From contig NZ_CP121463.1 of NCBI RefSeq assembly GCF_029690065.1, positions 1,922,001 through 1,986,000 of the forward strand: DNA of 64,000 nucleotides, read 5' to 3'. The position numbers and the translations under genes are program-made. This document shows positions 1 to 8,862 of the stretch, piece by piece (within the stretch, counting starts at the first letter, position 1; each line of letters begins with the position of its first letter). The notes beneath the pieces are model-generated. The model saw nothing but the letters and a program-made list of their open reading frames with translations. It made no database searches and had not been told where the DNA came from. The stretch comes from Arthrobacter sp. Y-9. Lineage in GTDB: Bacteria > Actinomycetota > Actinomycetes > Actinomycetales > Micrococcaceae.

Positions 1-989
1 TGCTGGAGAAGGAGGATGTCCCGGTCAAGGCTCTCGCGGCCCCCGCGGGCAAGAAGGCCGCGGCCCAGCAGCTGCCTCTGGAGATCGCGGATGAGCCCTG
101 CTGGGTGGTCCTCAGCGCCTCCGGCGTCGTGGCCCGCACCGATTCGGCCGAACCGCTGGCGGATCCGGGCAACCGTGCCAAGCACGACGTGCTCGTCTCC
201 ACCGTCCGCACCACCGCCCGCGGTGAACTGGGCGCGGTCACCGACCGGGGCCGCATGCTGCGGATCCAGGCCATGGACCTGCCGGTCGTGCCCATGCCGG
301 GCGGGGCGCCGAACCTCGCGACGAGCGTGCCGGTCAAGGAGTTCCTCCCCCTGCCTAAGGGCGAGAGCGTCATCGGCATCGTCCCGCTCAACGAGGTCGT
401 CGCGCTCGGTACCGCGCAGGGCGTCGTGAAGCGTCTGCAGCCGGACTACCCGCTCAACCGCGAGGACTGGGAGGCGATCACCCTCAAGGACAAGGACCGG
501 GTGCTCGCCATCGCCCCCGCGCCGGATGACGCGGAGCTGGTCTTCGTCACACGGTCCAGCCAGCTGCTCCGGATGGGCGCCACCGCCGTGCGGCCTCAGG
601 GCCGCCTCGCGGGCGGCATGGCGGGCATCAAACTGGCCGACGACGACGAGGCGATCTTCTTCGGCGTCGTCGCCGCGGGCGACCCAGCCGCCGTCGTGGT
701 CACCATCGCCGGATCGTCCGACGCGCTGCCAGGCACCAACCCGGGCGCCGCGAAGGTGACGGAGTTCTCGGAGTTCCCGGTCAAGGGCCGAGCCACCGGT
801 GGCGTCCGGGCCCACCGGTTCCTGAAGGGCGAGGACCGCCTGCTCCTGGCCTGGGCCGGACATGGGCCCGCACGGGCGTCAAGCGCCGCGGGTGTGGCGC
901 GGTCCCTGCCGCAGGAGCACGGCCGTCGCGACGGTTCCGGAGTGCCCCTGAGCCAGTCCGTGGATCTGATCGGACCGAGCCTGGGCTGA
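1..989 (+). CDS. parC: DNA topoisomerase IV subunit A, C-terminal part
   Basis: This is the 3' end of a gene that enters from the left edge; the frame is open from base 3 and stops at 987-989. The visible ~328 residues are the DNA-wrapping beta-pinwheel of a GyrA/ParC family protein, with repeated blades such as GRMLRIQAMDLP, QGVVKRL and GRLAGGMAGIKL. The breakage-reunion domain with its catalytic tyrosine lies outside the window. I see no GyrA-box (QRRGGKG-like). Together with a parE-type gene at 10270-12378 this favours topoisomerase IV, which decatenates daughter chromosomes, over gyrase. The last ~40 residues are Ala/Ser/Gly-rich and not recognisable. Confidence 0.85.
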   Translation, partial: LEKEDVPVKALAAPAGKKAAAQQLPLEIADEPCWVVLSASGVVARTDSAEPLADPGNRAKHDVLVSTVRTTARGELGAVTDRGRMLRIQAMDLPVVPMPGGAPNLATSVPVKEFLPLPKGESVIGIVPLNEVVALGTAQGVVKRLQPDYPLNREDWEAITLKDKDRVLAIAPAPDDAELVFVTRSSQLLRMGATAVRPQGRLAGGMAGIKLADDDEAIFFGVVAAGDPAAVVVTIAGSSDALPGTNPGAAKVTEFSEFPVKGRATGGVRAHRFLKGEDRLLLAWAGHGPARASSAAGVARSLPQEHGRRDGSGVPLSQSVDLIGPSLG

Positions 990-1020
990 GACCACCGGCC
1001 CAGGTCGGTCCAGGCCGGCG

Positions 1021-1040
1021 CCGGTCTGCCGGCAGACCGG
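1021..1040. promoter_or_regulatory. 20-bp perfect palindrome between parC and the DinB gene
   Basis: The sequence CCGGTCTGCCGGCAGACCGG equals its own reverse complement. It lies 31 bases after the parC stop and 7 bases before the TATGCT box of the next gene. It could fold as a terminator hairpin for parC or be an operator overlapping the -35 region of the DinB promoter. There is no T-run after it. Confidence 0.45.
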
Positions 1041-1059
1041 GCCGAATTATGCTGGACCC

Positions 1060-1578
1060 ATGGCGATTGAACCGGATGTGAAGGACTGGACCTGGGTGAT
1101 CGAGCGGATCTGCCCCGAATGCGGCTTCGACCCCGGGGACGTCACCCCTGCGGGCGTGGCCCGGGAGATCCGGTCGCACCCGGCCCGCTGGGAGGCGGTG
1201 CTGGTGCGCCCTGACGTCACCGTCCGGCCGGACGAGTCCACCTGGTCCCCCCTGGAGTACGCCGCTCATGTGCGGGACGTGCTCGAGCTCTTCCGGGAGC
1301 GCCTGCATCTCATGCTCGGCCGGGACGGGGTGGAGTTCGCCAACTGGGACCAGGACGCCACCGCCGTGGCGAAGGAGTACCGGCAGGAGAGCCCGCGACG
1401 GGTCGCACACCAGATCGCGGAAGAGACCGAGCTGACCGCCCGCGCCTTCGACGAGGTGCCGGAGGAACTGCTCGGGCACCGCGGCGTGCGCAGCAACGGC
1501 TCCCAGTTCACGGTGGCGTCGCTGTCCACCTACTTCCTGCACGACGTGGTGCACCACCTGCACGACGTCACGGCGTAG
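1060..1578 (+). CDS. DinB-family putative metal-dependent protein
   Basis: A 172-residue protein of the DinB/YfiT four-helix-bundle superfamily. The usual three metal ligands appear as H70 (in WSPLEYAAH) and H161 and H165 (in HDVVHHLHD). Members include thiol-dependent enzymes such as mycothiol or bacillithiol transferases and maleylpyruvate isomerase, but no substrate can be assigned here. A CPEC pair (C18, C21) sits near the N-terminus and could bind metal or be redox active. The ATG is preceded by TATGCT (1048-1053) and six bases, with no ribosome binding site, so a leaderless message is likely. Its 3' end overlaps the convergent GNAT gene by 11 bp. Confidence 0.75.
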   Translation: MAIEPDVKDWTWVIERICPECGFDPGDVTPAGVAREIRSHPARWEAVLVRPDVTVRPDESTWSPLEYAAHVRDVLELFRERLHLMLGRDGVEFANWDQDATAVAKEYRQESPRRVAHQIAEETELTARAFDEVPEELLGHRGVRSNGSQFTVASLSTYFLHDVVHHLHDVTA

Positions 1579-2539
1579 CGGGGACCGCCTTCTCCCAGAC
1601 GGGGGCGCGGTTCACCACGCGGTAGCCCAGGCCCTCGTACAGCGCGAGCGCCCCGGTGCCATTGCCGGAGTCCATGTCGAGCGCCGCGGTCGTCATCCCG
1701 TCCGCCGCGTAGCGCCGCAGGGCCTCCTCCAGGAGATGGCGTGCAAGGCCCCGCCCACGGTGGTCCGGGTGCACGCCGAGCAGCTCCGTGTAACCTTCCA
1801 CGCGGCCGTGCAGCCGCTCGATCTCGGGGTCATGGCTGCCCAGGTGATACGCCACGGGCGAGCCGGTGGACGTCTCCCGCACCACGAAGCTCCAGTCCCT
1901 CCGGACCTCGGGGTTGCCCACCCGCCGGGCCCAGGACTCCTCGCTCCGGGGCGCGCTCCCCCAATGGCCGGCGAAAGCTAGGTTGTGGAGGACCCGGGTC
2001 GCCTCGTCCAGGTCCGGCGTCCACTCCAGGAGCTCGTAGCCCAGTGCGATCGGGCGGGCCGGAGGCAGTTCGTCCAGACCGCGGTGCATCTCGTTGAACC
2101 AGCGCACGATCGCGAAGCCCTCGGACTCCAACAGCCTCGCGGGGCCCTGGACATGGTCCTCATGCTGGGCCCGGAGCGCCACACCGGGCAGCCCGAGGTC
2201 CGCGGCGAGGCGCCCAGCCCGCTCCTGCTGCCAGCGGAGAAGTTCCCTCCCGATACCTCGTCGGAGCCAGGCGGGATCCACGCCGCCTTCGGTGCGCACG
2301 ACGCCGCCGTCCCCCACGGCGGTGACCCGGCCGTGGGCGCGGGGCACGCCGTCGTCGTCAAAGGCCAGGATGGCGTCCGAGACCGCGTCGTGCAGCTCGA
2401 AGAACGTCTCCACGTCCTCGGCCTTCTCAAACCACGTGTGCCGCTCCGCCTCGGCGATCCGTGCCACGAGCCGCGCCCAGGCCGGAATGTCGGTCCGCTG
2501 CGGGGCGCGGACCCGGAGTCCCCCGAATTCCTCAGTCAT
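1568..2539 (-). CDS. GNAT-family acetyltransferase with two tandem domains
   Basis: A 323-residue protein with two GCN5-related N-acetyltransferase folds. The N-terminal copy carries a degenerate acetyl-CoA loop (RRGIGRELL); the C-terminal copy has the fuller HRGRGLARHLLEEAL and a late ALYEGLGY motif. Tandem-GNAT architecture resembles mycothiol synthase (MshD), but the substrate is not evident and MshD identity is only one possibility. I choose the ATG at 2539 over the in-frame GTG at 2545 because TAGGCT (2551-2546 on this strand) is followed by six bases and then this ATG, the leaderless pattern common in this window; the GTG would sit directly against the -10 box. Confidence 0.75.
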   Translation of the reverse strand: MTEEFGGLRVRAPQRTDIPAWARLVARIAEAERHTWFEKAEDVETFFELHDAVSDAILAFDDDGVPRAHGRVTAVGDGGVVRTEGGVDPAWLRRGIGRELLRWQQERAGRLAADLGLPGVALRAQHEDHVQGPARLLESEGFAIVRWFNEMHRGLDELPPARPIALGYELLEWTPDLDEATRVLHNLAFAGHWGSAPRSEESWARRVGNPEVRRDWSFVVRETSTGSPVAYHLGSHDPEIERLHGRVEGYTELLGVHPDHRGRGLARHLLEEALRRYAADGMTTAALDMDSGNGTGALALYEGLGYRVVNRAPVWEKAVPATP

Positions 2540-2579
2540 CGGCACAGCCTATCCCGGGAGCGCCTGACACCTCCCACGG

Positions 2580-5500
2580 TCAGGCGCGGCGCGTCGGGCC
2601 GCCTACGGGTTCCCACGCTCCCAGATCCAGCCGGCACGGAAGGCGCGACAGATCCTCGGTGCGGTGCGAGACGACCACGAGCGTCTCCCCGTCCAGCGAG
2701 GTGACGAGGTCGCCCAGCAGCGCATCCGCAGCCTCCGCGTCCAGATGGGCGGTCGGCTCGTCGAGCAGCAGGACGTTGGAGCCGGCCAGCAGGGTCCTCG
2801 CCACGGCGAGACGCTGGCGCTGGCCGCCGGACAGGAAGCTCCCGCCCGGCCCGATGCGCGTGTCGAGACCGTCCGGCATGCTCCGGACGGCGTCGGCGAG
2901 ACCCACCCGGTCAAGGCTCGCCCACAGGGCGTCCTCCCCGGCCGCGTCATCCCGGGAACGCGCCAGCGCCAGGTTGCCCCGGACGGTCGAGTCGAAGACA
3001 TGGGACTCCTGAGGGCACCACGCGAGGTGCCCTCGCACGGTGATCGTCCCGTGCTCGGGCGGCAGGAAACCCAGCAGCGCGGCGAGCAGCGTGGACTTGC
3101 CGCTGCCGGACGGTCCGGAGATCCCCAGGGCCCGGCCCGGCGCGGCGGCTCCACTGAGCCCGGTGAAGACGGCGTCCGAGTCCGGCCAGGCGACCGACAG
3201 GTCCTCGAACGACAGCCCGCTGGGCGTCGCCGCAGACTCCACGAGCCGGGTTCCCCGTGTCTCCCGGACAGGTTCCGGGGCGGTGGCCGCCGTCAGCCGC
3301 TCCTCCAGACGGCGGAGGGCGGGCTTGAGGCGGCTCGCGGAGAGGTGCGCCTGGAAGGGCTCCTGCAGCGCGAGCAGCATGAAGGCCACCACCGCCGTGC
3401 GTTCTGCCAGCTCCTGCCCGGTCCCGAGCGCCACCGACTGCACGACGACGGCGGCGGCCCCCGCGGCGCACGCCGCGACGGTGAGAGCCAGCCCGGACCC
3501 TTCGGCCCACGCCGCACGACGTGCGGCCTGCACCATGGCGCCGGAGAGACGTCCCGCCTGCGCGACGACCCGCCCGCTGAGGCCGTTCCCCCGTACGTCC
3601 TTCCAGGACTGCAGTGCGGAGGCGACCCAGTGCAGGAGCGCCGACTTGCTCTCCAGCACGGCGCGGCTCGACCGCCGGTCGGCCCGGACGGCCACGGCCG
3701 GAGCCACGACCAGCCCGATCACGCTGACGAGGAGCGTCACGGGAAGTGCGGCCGGCAGGACGAAGGCCGTCGCGGCCACGGCCAGCACGGCGGTTCCCAC
3801 GGCGATCCACCGGGGCGCCAGGACCCGCGGGAGGATGTCGCGGTATTCGTCGACGTCGGCCACGACGGTGTCGAGGACGTTGCCGCCCTGCATGACGCGC
3901 CGGATGCCAAGGGCCCGCCCGGAGAGACCTTCCCACACGCGGCCCCGCAGGTCCGTGGTCACGCGGAAGACGGCGTCGTGCATCACGAGCCGGTCGCAGT
4001 ACCGCAGGACCGCCCGTCCGATGCCGAAGAACCGCACTCCGACGATCGCCGCCATGAGGTAGAGGATGGGCGGCTGGGAGCTCGCCCGGACGATCAGCCA
4101 GCCGGACAGCGCCGCAAGGGCGATCGAGAACAGCTGAGCCAGGACACCCAGCGCCGCGGCTCGCACCAGCCGCCAGCGGGAGCCGGAGAGCAGCGACACC
4201 GACGTTCCAGAGGCGGGCGAGACCGCGCTCTCCGCGTCGGAAGCCGCGGACTCCGCGGCCCCGGAGGATGCCGTCGCTCCGCCGTCGCCGCCCACCGTGG
4301 CCGCTGCGGCGCGCGTCGCCGCCTCGGCGTCCGCAGTGGGAACGACACCGCCACGGACGGGCACCGACTCCTCCGCCAGCGCGAGCGTCGCGGGTTCGTG
4401 GCTGACCAGGAGCACGGGAAGCACTCCGGACAGCTCACGGAGGGAGGCACGGACCGTCTCGGCGCGGACAGGGTCCAGGTGAGCCGTGGGTTCGTCCACG
4501 AGGAGCACCTCGGCGCCGAGTTCCGCGAGCAGAAAGGCCCGTGCGAGAGCCACCCGTCGTTGCTCCCCCGGGCTGAGATCGGCGATCCGGAGATCCGCCA
4601 GTTCGTCAGCGGCCGCCCGACGCGCACTTCGCGCCAGCAGCTCCGGCGTCGCCTGGTCGCCGGCCCAGAAGGCCAGTTCGTCGCGCACCCGTTCCTCGAG
4701 GAACTCGGGATGCTGCGGAGCATAGGCCACGGCGAGTCCGCCGGTTTCCTCCGGACCGGAGGAAACCGGAGACTCTTCCCTCAGGCGCAGGACCGTGCCC
4801 ACGGACTCCGCGCCGGGTTCCAGCGTTCCCGCCAGAGCCGAGAGCAGGGTGCTCTTGCCGCAGCCGCTCGGACCCGTGAGGGCGGTGATCGTCCCCGGCC
4901 GGAGCGTGGTGGTCACGGGCCCCAGGGTGATCCCGCGGGACGGGAAGGTCACCGCCAGGCCTTCAAGCCCGAGCCCGGGACCTGCCGCGGACGCGACGCT
5001 CTCGATCTGAAGCCGGCGCGGCTCCGGCGCGTCCAGGACGTCATCCACCGCTTCCAGGGCGAGCTTTCCGTCCTCACTCGCGTGGTAGGCGGCGCCCATG
5101 GACCGCAGCGCCTGGTAGCACTCGGGCGCCAGAATGAGGGCCAGCAGGCCGGCCTCGAGCGGCATCTCCCCATGCACCAGACGCACGCCGATCGTCACGG
5201 CCACAAGCGCCACGGAAATCGTGGCGATGAGTTCCAGGGCCAGGGCGGACAGGAAGGCGACCCGCAGGGTGGCCATGGACTCCCGGCGGTGCTGCTCGCC
5301 GACCGCTTCCAGCGCCGAACGCTGCTCCTTCGAACGGCCGAGGCCCAGGAGCACGGGCAGCCCGCGCGCGAGTTCCACCAGATGCGAGGAGAGGACGTCG
5401 AGCGAACGGTACGCCTTCTCCAGGTTCTCCTGGCTGTGGCGTCCGATCAGGATCATGAACAGCGGCACCAGGGGGATCGTCAGCACGATGATCAGGGCGC

Positions 5501-5972
5501 TCAGCCAATCGGCGAACAGGATCCTCGCGCCCACGAGCAACGGCACCGTGGCGCAGTTGACCAGGCTGGGCAAGAACTCGGTGTAGTAGCGGTCCAGCTC
5601 ATCGAGCCGACGGGTCGCGAGCAAGGCGTCGGCTCCCCGTCCGGTGGACCCCGCGGGCCGGCGCCCGCCGAGGAGGGCGGCGAGCAGACGGGTCCGCAGG
5701 CTCTCCTTCACCTCGACGACGGCGGCCCGCGCGGCGACCGACTGGCCCCATGCCGAAGCGGCACGGAGCAGCGCCCCCAGCAGCCCGCCGCCGACCAGCG
5801 GGACGAGCGCCCCGGCGTCGGCGGCCCGCCCCGCGGCGACCATGGCGATCCCGCCCGCCAGCGCCTGGGCCAGCAGCACCAGCCCCAGGGCGTTGACGGC
5901 CCCGAGCAGCCCCATCACATAGACGGGGCCCTTCGGCCCGGGCGGGAACGGTGACTTCGTGGTCCGCGCCAT
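2580..5972 (-). CDS. cydDC: Fused thiol-reductant ABC exporter CydD-CydC
   Basis: At 1130 residues this is about twice a single half-transporter and contains two complete TMD-NBD units. The CydD half has membrane segments in residues ~15-290, Walker A GPSGCGKST at ~367-375, signature LSPGEQRR and Walker B LLVDEPTAHLD. A low-complexity Ala/Ser/Thr linker follows, then the CydC half with Walker A GPSGSGKST, LSGGQRQR and LLLDEPTAHLD. CydDC exports glutathione or cysteine (mycothiol-related thiols in Actinobacteria by inference) and is needed to assemble haem-containing cytochrome bd. It starts 3 bp after the cydB stop, so the two are in one transcript. Fused CydDC proteins are known in Actinobacteria. 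Confidence 0.95.
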   Translation of the reverse strand: MARTTKSPFPPGPKGPVYVMGLLGAVNALGLVLLAQALAGGIAMVAAGRAADAGALVPLVGGGLLGALLRAASAWGQSVAARAAVVEVKESLRTRLLAALLGGRRPAGSTGRGADALLATRRLDELDRYYTEFLPSLVNCATVPLLVGARILFADWLSALIIVLTIPLVPLFMILIGRHSQENLEKAYRSLDVLSSHLVELARGLPVLLGLGRSKEQRSALEAVGEQHRRESMATLRVAFLSALALELIATISVALVAVTIGVRLVHGEMPLEAGLLALILAPECYQALRSMGAAYHASEDGKLALEAVDDVLDAPEPRRLQIESVASAAGPGLGLEGLAVTFPSRGITLGPVTTTLRPGTITALTGPSGCGKSTLLSALAGTLEPGAESVGTVLRLREESPVSSGPEETGGLAVAYAPQHPEFLEERVRDELAFWAGDQATPELLARSARRAAADELADLRIADLSPGEQRRVALARAFLLAELGAEVLLVDEPTAHLDPVRAETVRASLRELSGVLPVLLVSHEPATLALAEESVPVRGGVVPTADAEAATRAAAATVGGDGGATASSGAAESAASDAESAVSPASGTSVSLLSGSRWRLVRAAALGVLAQLFSIALAALSGWLIVRASSQPPILYLMAAIVGVRFFGIGRAVLRYCDRLVMHDAVFRVTTDLRGRVWEGLSGRALGIRRVMQGGNVLDTVVADVDEYRDILPRVLAPRWIAVGTAVLAVAATAFVLPAALPVTLLVSVIGLVVAPAVAVRADRRSSRAVLESKSALLHWVASALQSWKDVRGNGLSGRVVAQAGRLSGAMVQAARRAAWAEGSGLALTVAACAAGAAAVVVQSVALGTGQELAERTAVVAFMLLALQEPFQAHLSASRLKPALRRLEERLTAATAPEPVRETRGTRLVESAATPSGLSFEDLSVAWPDSDAVFTGLSGAAAPGRALGISGPSGSGKSTLLAALLGFLPPEHGTITVRGHLAWCPQESHVFDSTVRGNLALARSRDDAAGEDALWASLDRVGLADAVRSMPDGLDTRIGPGGSFLSGGQRQRLAVARTLLAGSNVLLLDEPTAHLDAEAADALLGDLVTSLDGETLVVVSHRTEDLSRLPCRLDLGAWEPVGGPTRRA

Positions 5973-5975
5973 GCG

Positions 5976-7025
5976 TCAGGACTGCCTGGTGAGGGCGCGC
6001 TGCAGGACGGCCGGCAGCACCGTGTGGGACTGTGGGATCAGCTCCGCGCTGATCCGACGGCGGAACACCCAGTACGTCCACGCCTGGTAGGCGATGACGA
6101 GCGGCAGGCCGATGCACGCGACCACCGTCATGAGACCCAGCGTGTAGTCGCTGGAGGAGGCGTTCGAGATGGTCAGGTTGAAGGCCGGATCCAGCGTGGA
6201 CGGGAGGACCACGGGGTACACGGCGGAGAAGATCGCCGCCGTCCCGCTCGCCAGGAAGGCGCCGAGGAGGATGAAGGCCTTCCCCTCCAGAGCCTTGCGG
6301 GCCAGGAGCCAGGCGCAGACCGCCGCGACCACGGCCAGGCCGGTGAGGGCCCAGCTCCACCACTTGCCGTGCTGGAACTGCACCAGTAGGACCCAGCCGG
6401 CGATCGGGAGGAGGCCCACGGGCAGCCAGCGGGTCAGCCAGCGCCGCGCGCGGTGCCGGATCTCGCCGTCGGTCTTGAGCATGAGGAACGCGAGGGCGTG
6501 CACCAGCGCGAACAGCACGACGGCGAATCCGCCGAGGATCGCGGGAGGCGTCAGCCAGGCGAACGGTCCGCCGACGCGGTCGCCGTTGGCGTTCAGCGGC
6601 AGACCCGTCGTGCTCAGGGCCAGCGCCGCCCCGACGCCGAACGCGGCCACGAAGGAACCCAGGGCGATCGCCCAGTCCCACGTGGTGCGCCAGCGGTCCG
6701 TGTTGAGCTTGCCGCGGTACTCGAAGGCCACGGCGCGGAAGATCAGACCCAGCAGGACCAGCAGCAGCGGAAGGTAGAGCGCAGAGAAAAGGGACGCGTA
6801 CCAGTTCGGGAAGGCCGCGAACGTGGCGCCGCCGGCCGTCAGGAGCCACACCTCATTGCCGTCCCACACCGGGCCGACCGTGTTGAGGAGGACGCGGCGC
6901 TCCTTGTCATTCCGGGCGAAGAGCTTCATGAGCATCCCGACGCCGAGGTCGAAGCCCTCCAGGAAGAGGTAGCCGGTCCAGAGGACGGCGATGGCGATGA
7001 ACCAGATGGTGGGCAGGGTTTCCAT
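5976..7025 (-). CDS. cydB: Cytochrome bd oxidase subunit II
   Basis: A 349-residue polytopic membrane protein starting METLPTIWFIAIAVLWTGYLFLEGFDLGVG, the typical opening of CydB. With CydA it forms the quinol oxidase that reduces oxygen to water at low oxygen tension and resists nitric oxide and cyanide. The conserved GPVWDGNEVWLL block is visible near residues 50-62. A strong ribosome binding site (GAGAGGAGAG) precedes the ATG, and the gene begins 13 bp after the cydA stop. Length is within the family range (about 340-380). Confidence 0.96.
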   Translation of the reverse strand: METLPTIWFIAIAVLWTGYLFLEGFDLGVGMLMKLFARNDKERRVLLNTVGPVWDGNEVWLLTAGGATFAAFPNWYASLFSALYLPLLLVLLGLIFRAVAFEYRGKLNTDRWRTTWDWAIALGSFVAAFGVGAALALSTTGLPLNANGDRVGGPFAWLTPPAILGGFAVVLFALVHALAFLMLKTDGEIRHRARRWLTRWLPVGLLPIAGWVLLVQFQHGKWWSWALTGLAVVAAVCAWLLARKALEGKAFILLGAFLASGTAAIFSAVYPVVLPSTLDPAFNLTISNASSSDYTLGLMTVVACIGLPLVIAYQAWTYWVFRRRISAELIPQSHTVLPAVLQRALTRQS

Positions 7026-7038
7026 GCTGTCTCTCCTC

Positions 7039-8628
7039 TCAGTAGGCGAAGGCCAGGACGTCGGTCTCCGGCTGGGAGCCTCCGCGTCCGTCCTCGTCCG
7101 GGGTGTCGTCGTCGTGGTGGGCGAGCTCCGGCATGGCCGAGGCCACCCCGCCGCGGATGTACGTGGTCAGCAGCTTGATCTCGACCACCATCAGCACCGC
7201 GTAGACCGTGGTCAGGGCGATGAGCGAGGTCAGGATCTCCCCCGCCGAGACCCCCGGCGACACCGCCGCGGCCGTGTACATGAACACGGGGTCGATGCCG
7301 TTCATATCGGGGTTCGGCGCGACCACGAAGGGCTGCCGTCCCATCTCCGTGAAGATCCAGCCGGCGGCATTGGCGCCGAACGGCGCCAGGATCCCGAACA
7401 CGGCCAGGCGCATGAGCCAGCGGCTCGCGGGCACGGTCCCCCGCCGGGTCAGCCACAGCGCGACGACGGCGGCCAGTGCAGCCAGTCCTCCGAACCCGAT
7501 CATCATCCGGAAGCCCCAGTAGGTGACCTCCATGACCGGCACGTACTGGATCTCCTTGCCCGCGCGGTCGCCGAGCTTCGGATCGTTCGGCAGGTGGGTG
7601 CCGTACTTCTCCTGGTACTCCGGCACCAGGGTGTTCACGCCTTTGACCTCGGTGGTGAAGTCGCCCTTGGCCAGGAAGGAGAGGAGTCCGGGGACCTCGA
7701 TCACCGCGACGATGTTGGAGCAGTCCTTCGACCCGAGGTCTCCGACGCTGAGCACGGAGAACTGGGTGCCGTCGTGGCAGGCGGCCTCGGCGGCGGCCAT
7801 CTTCATGGGCTGCTGTTCGAACATGAGCTTGCCCTGCAGGTCACCCGTGATCGACGTGCCGGCGAAGGAGATGGCGGCCACGATGGCGCCGATGCGGAGC
7901 GAGCGCAGCCAGACGGTGTGGTCGGTCTTGTCCCGGCCCGGGACGGAGCGGGCCTCGCCCACCACCACGCGGCCCGAGGCGTCGACGGTGTCGATGCCGT
8001 CGGTGCGGCGCCGCCACAGGTGGTACCAGGCGATGCCCAGGAGGAATCCGCCGGCGACGGCGAGTGCGCCCATGATGGTGTGGCTGAAGGCCACGACCGC
8101 GGTGTTGTTCGTGAACACCGCCCAGGCGTCCACCATGCGTCCGCGCCCGTCCTCCAGCGTCACACCCACCGGGTGCTGCATCCAGCTGTTGGCCACGATG
8201 ATGAAGTACGCGGAGATGACGGAGCCGATCACGGCGATCCAGAGGCAGGCGAGGTGGACGCCCTTCTTCAGCTGCTTCCAGCCGAAGATCCAGAGCCCCA
8301 GGAAGGTCGACTCCACGAAAAACGCCAGCAGCGCTTCCATGGCGAGCGGGGCACCGAACACGTCACCGACGAAGCGGCTGTATTCGCTCCACGCCATGCC
8401 GAACTGGAACTCCTGCACGATGCCGGTGGCCACGCCCATGATGAAGTTGATGAGGAAGAGCTTCCCCCAGAACTTGGTCATGCGCAGGTACTCGGCCTTG
8501 CCGGTGCGATACCAGAGCGTCTGCATGAAGGCCACCACGAGGCCGAGGCCGATCGTGAGCGGCACCATCATGAAGTGATAGACGGTGGTGATGCCGAATT
8601 GCCACCGTGCGACTTCCAAGGCGTCCAT
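7039..8628 (-). CDS. cydA: Cytochrome bd oxidase subunit I
   Basis: A 529-residue quinol oxidase subunit I that carries the haem sites. The N-terminus MDALEVARWQFGITTVYH holds the conserved His (H18) that ligates haem b595. The quinol-binding Q-loop contains GKLMFEQQPMKMAAAEA, and GRQPFVV occurs where E. coli has GRQPW. The loop after this motif is short, as in non-enterobacterial CydA. The frame is open 57 codons further upstream, but that extension runs through the operator region and lacks family similarity, so I start at 8628, which has GAGGGAATGGGG just upstream. First gene of cydA-cydB-cydDC; three palindromes upstream suggest repression by the divergent BlaI-type protein. Confidence 0.96.
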   Translation of the reverse strand: MDALEVARWQFGITTVYHFMMVPLTIGLGLVVAFMQTLWYRTGKAEYLRMTKFWGKLFLINFIMGVATGIVQEFQFGMAWSEYSRFVGDVFGAPLAMEALLAFFVESTFLGLWIFGWKQLKKGVHLACLWIAVIGSVISAYFIIVANSWMQHPVGVTLEDGRGRMVDAWAVFTNNTAVVAFSHTIMGALAVAGGFLLGIAWYHLWRRRTDGIDTVDASGRVVVGEARSVPGRDKTDHTVWLRSLRIGAIVAAISFAGTSITGDLQGKLMFEQQPMKMAAAEAACHDGTQFSVLSVGDLGSKDCSNIVAVIEVPGLLSFLAKGDFTTEVKGVNTLVPEYQEKYGTHLPNDPKLGDRAGKEIQYVPVMEVTYWGFRMMIGFGGLAALAAVVALWLTRRGTVPASRWLMRLAVFGILAPFGANAAGWIFTEMGRQPFVVAPNPDMNGIDPVFMYTAAAVSPGVSAGEILTSLIALTTVYAVLMVVEIKLLTTYIRGGVASAMPELAHHDDDTPDEDGRGGSQPETDVLAFAY

Positions 8629-8658
8629 GGATTCCCCATTCCCTCGTCGAGGCACAAC

Positions 8659-8675
8659 TTCTACGTTTCGTAGAA
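8659..8675. promoter_or_regulatory. Putative BlaI operator, copy 1
   Basis: TTCTACGTTTCGTAGAA: perfect 6-bp inverted arms around a 5-bp spacer. It is the copy nearest cydA, 30 bp upstream of its start codon. Its centre is 24 bp from that of copy 2. Assignment to the BlaI-type regulator encoded at 8863 is by position and repetition. Confidence 0.8.
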
Positions 8676-8682
8676 AACCTTC

Positions 8683-8699
8683 TTCTACAGAGTGTAGAA
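8683..8699. promoter_or_regulatory. Putative BlaI operator, copy 2
   Basis: TTCTACAGAGTGTAGAA: the same TTCTAC/GTAGAA arms with an unrelated 5-bp spacer. Conservation of the arms but not the spacer is what a dimeric repressor site shows. It lies 55 bp upstream of cydA. Confidence 0.8.
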
Positions 8700-8745
8700 C
8701 AAAAAGGACCGTGACGCCGCCGCACGTGACACGCGAGACAGAGGC

Positions 8746-8762
8746 TTCTACTGAACGTAGAA
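8746..8762. promoter_or_regulatory. Putative BlaI operator, copy 3
   Basis: TTCTACTGAACGTAGAA, the third copy with identical arms. It covers the -35 position of the probable blaI promoter, whose -10 box TAGATT is at 8781-8786. Binding here would give autoregulation. Confidence 0.8.
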
Positions 8763-8862
8763 AAACGGGCCGAAACACGATAGATTGAGAGCTGCGCACC
8801 CACCGGGGACACCCGTCCCCCGAGGGTCATCATCAGCATTACAGAGGAGATGGACGCTTTCA

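Noticed and set aside
2664-5954. A 1096-codon open frame on the plus strand
   Set aside because: It lies entirely antisense to cydDC, is Arg/Gly/His/Gln-rich and resembles no family; long antisense frames are expected at this GC content.
8629-8799. A 57-codon N-terminal extension of cydA
   Set aside because: It would translate through three operator dyads and lacks CydA similarity; the family start MDALEVARWQF is at 8628.
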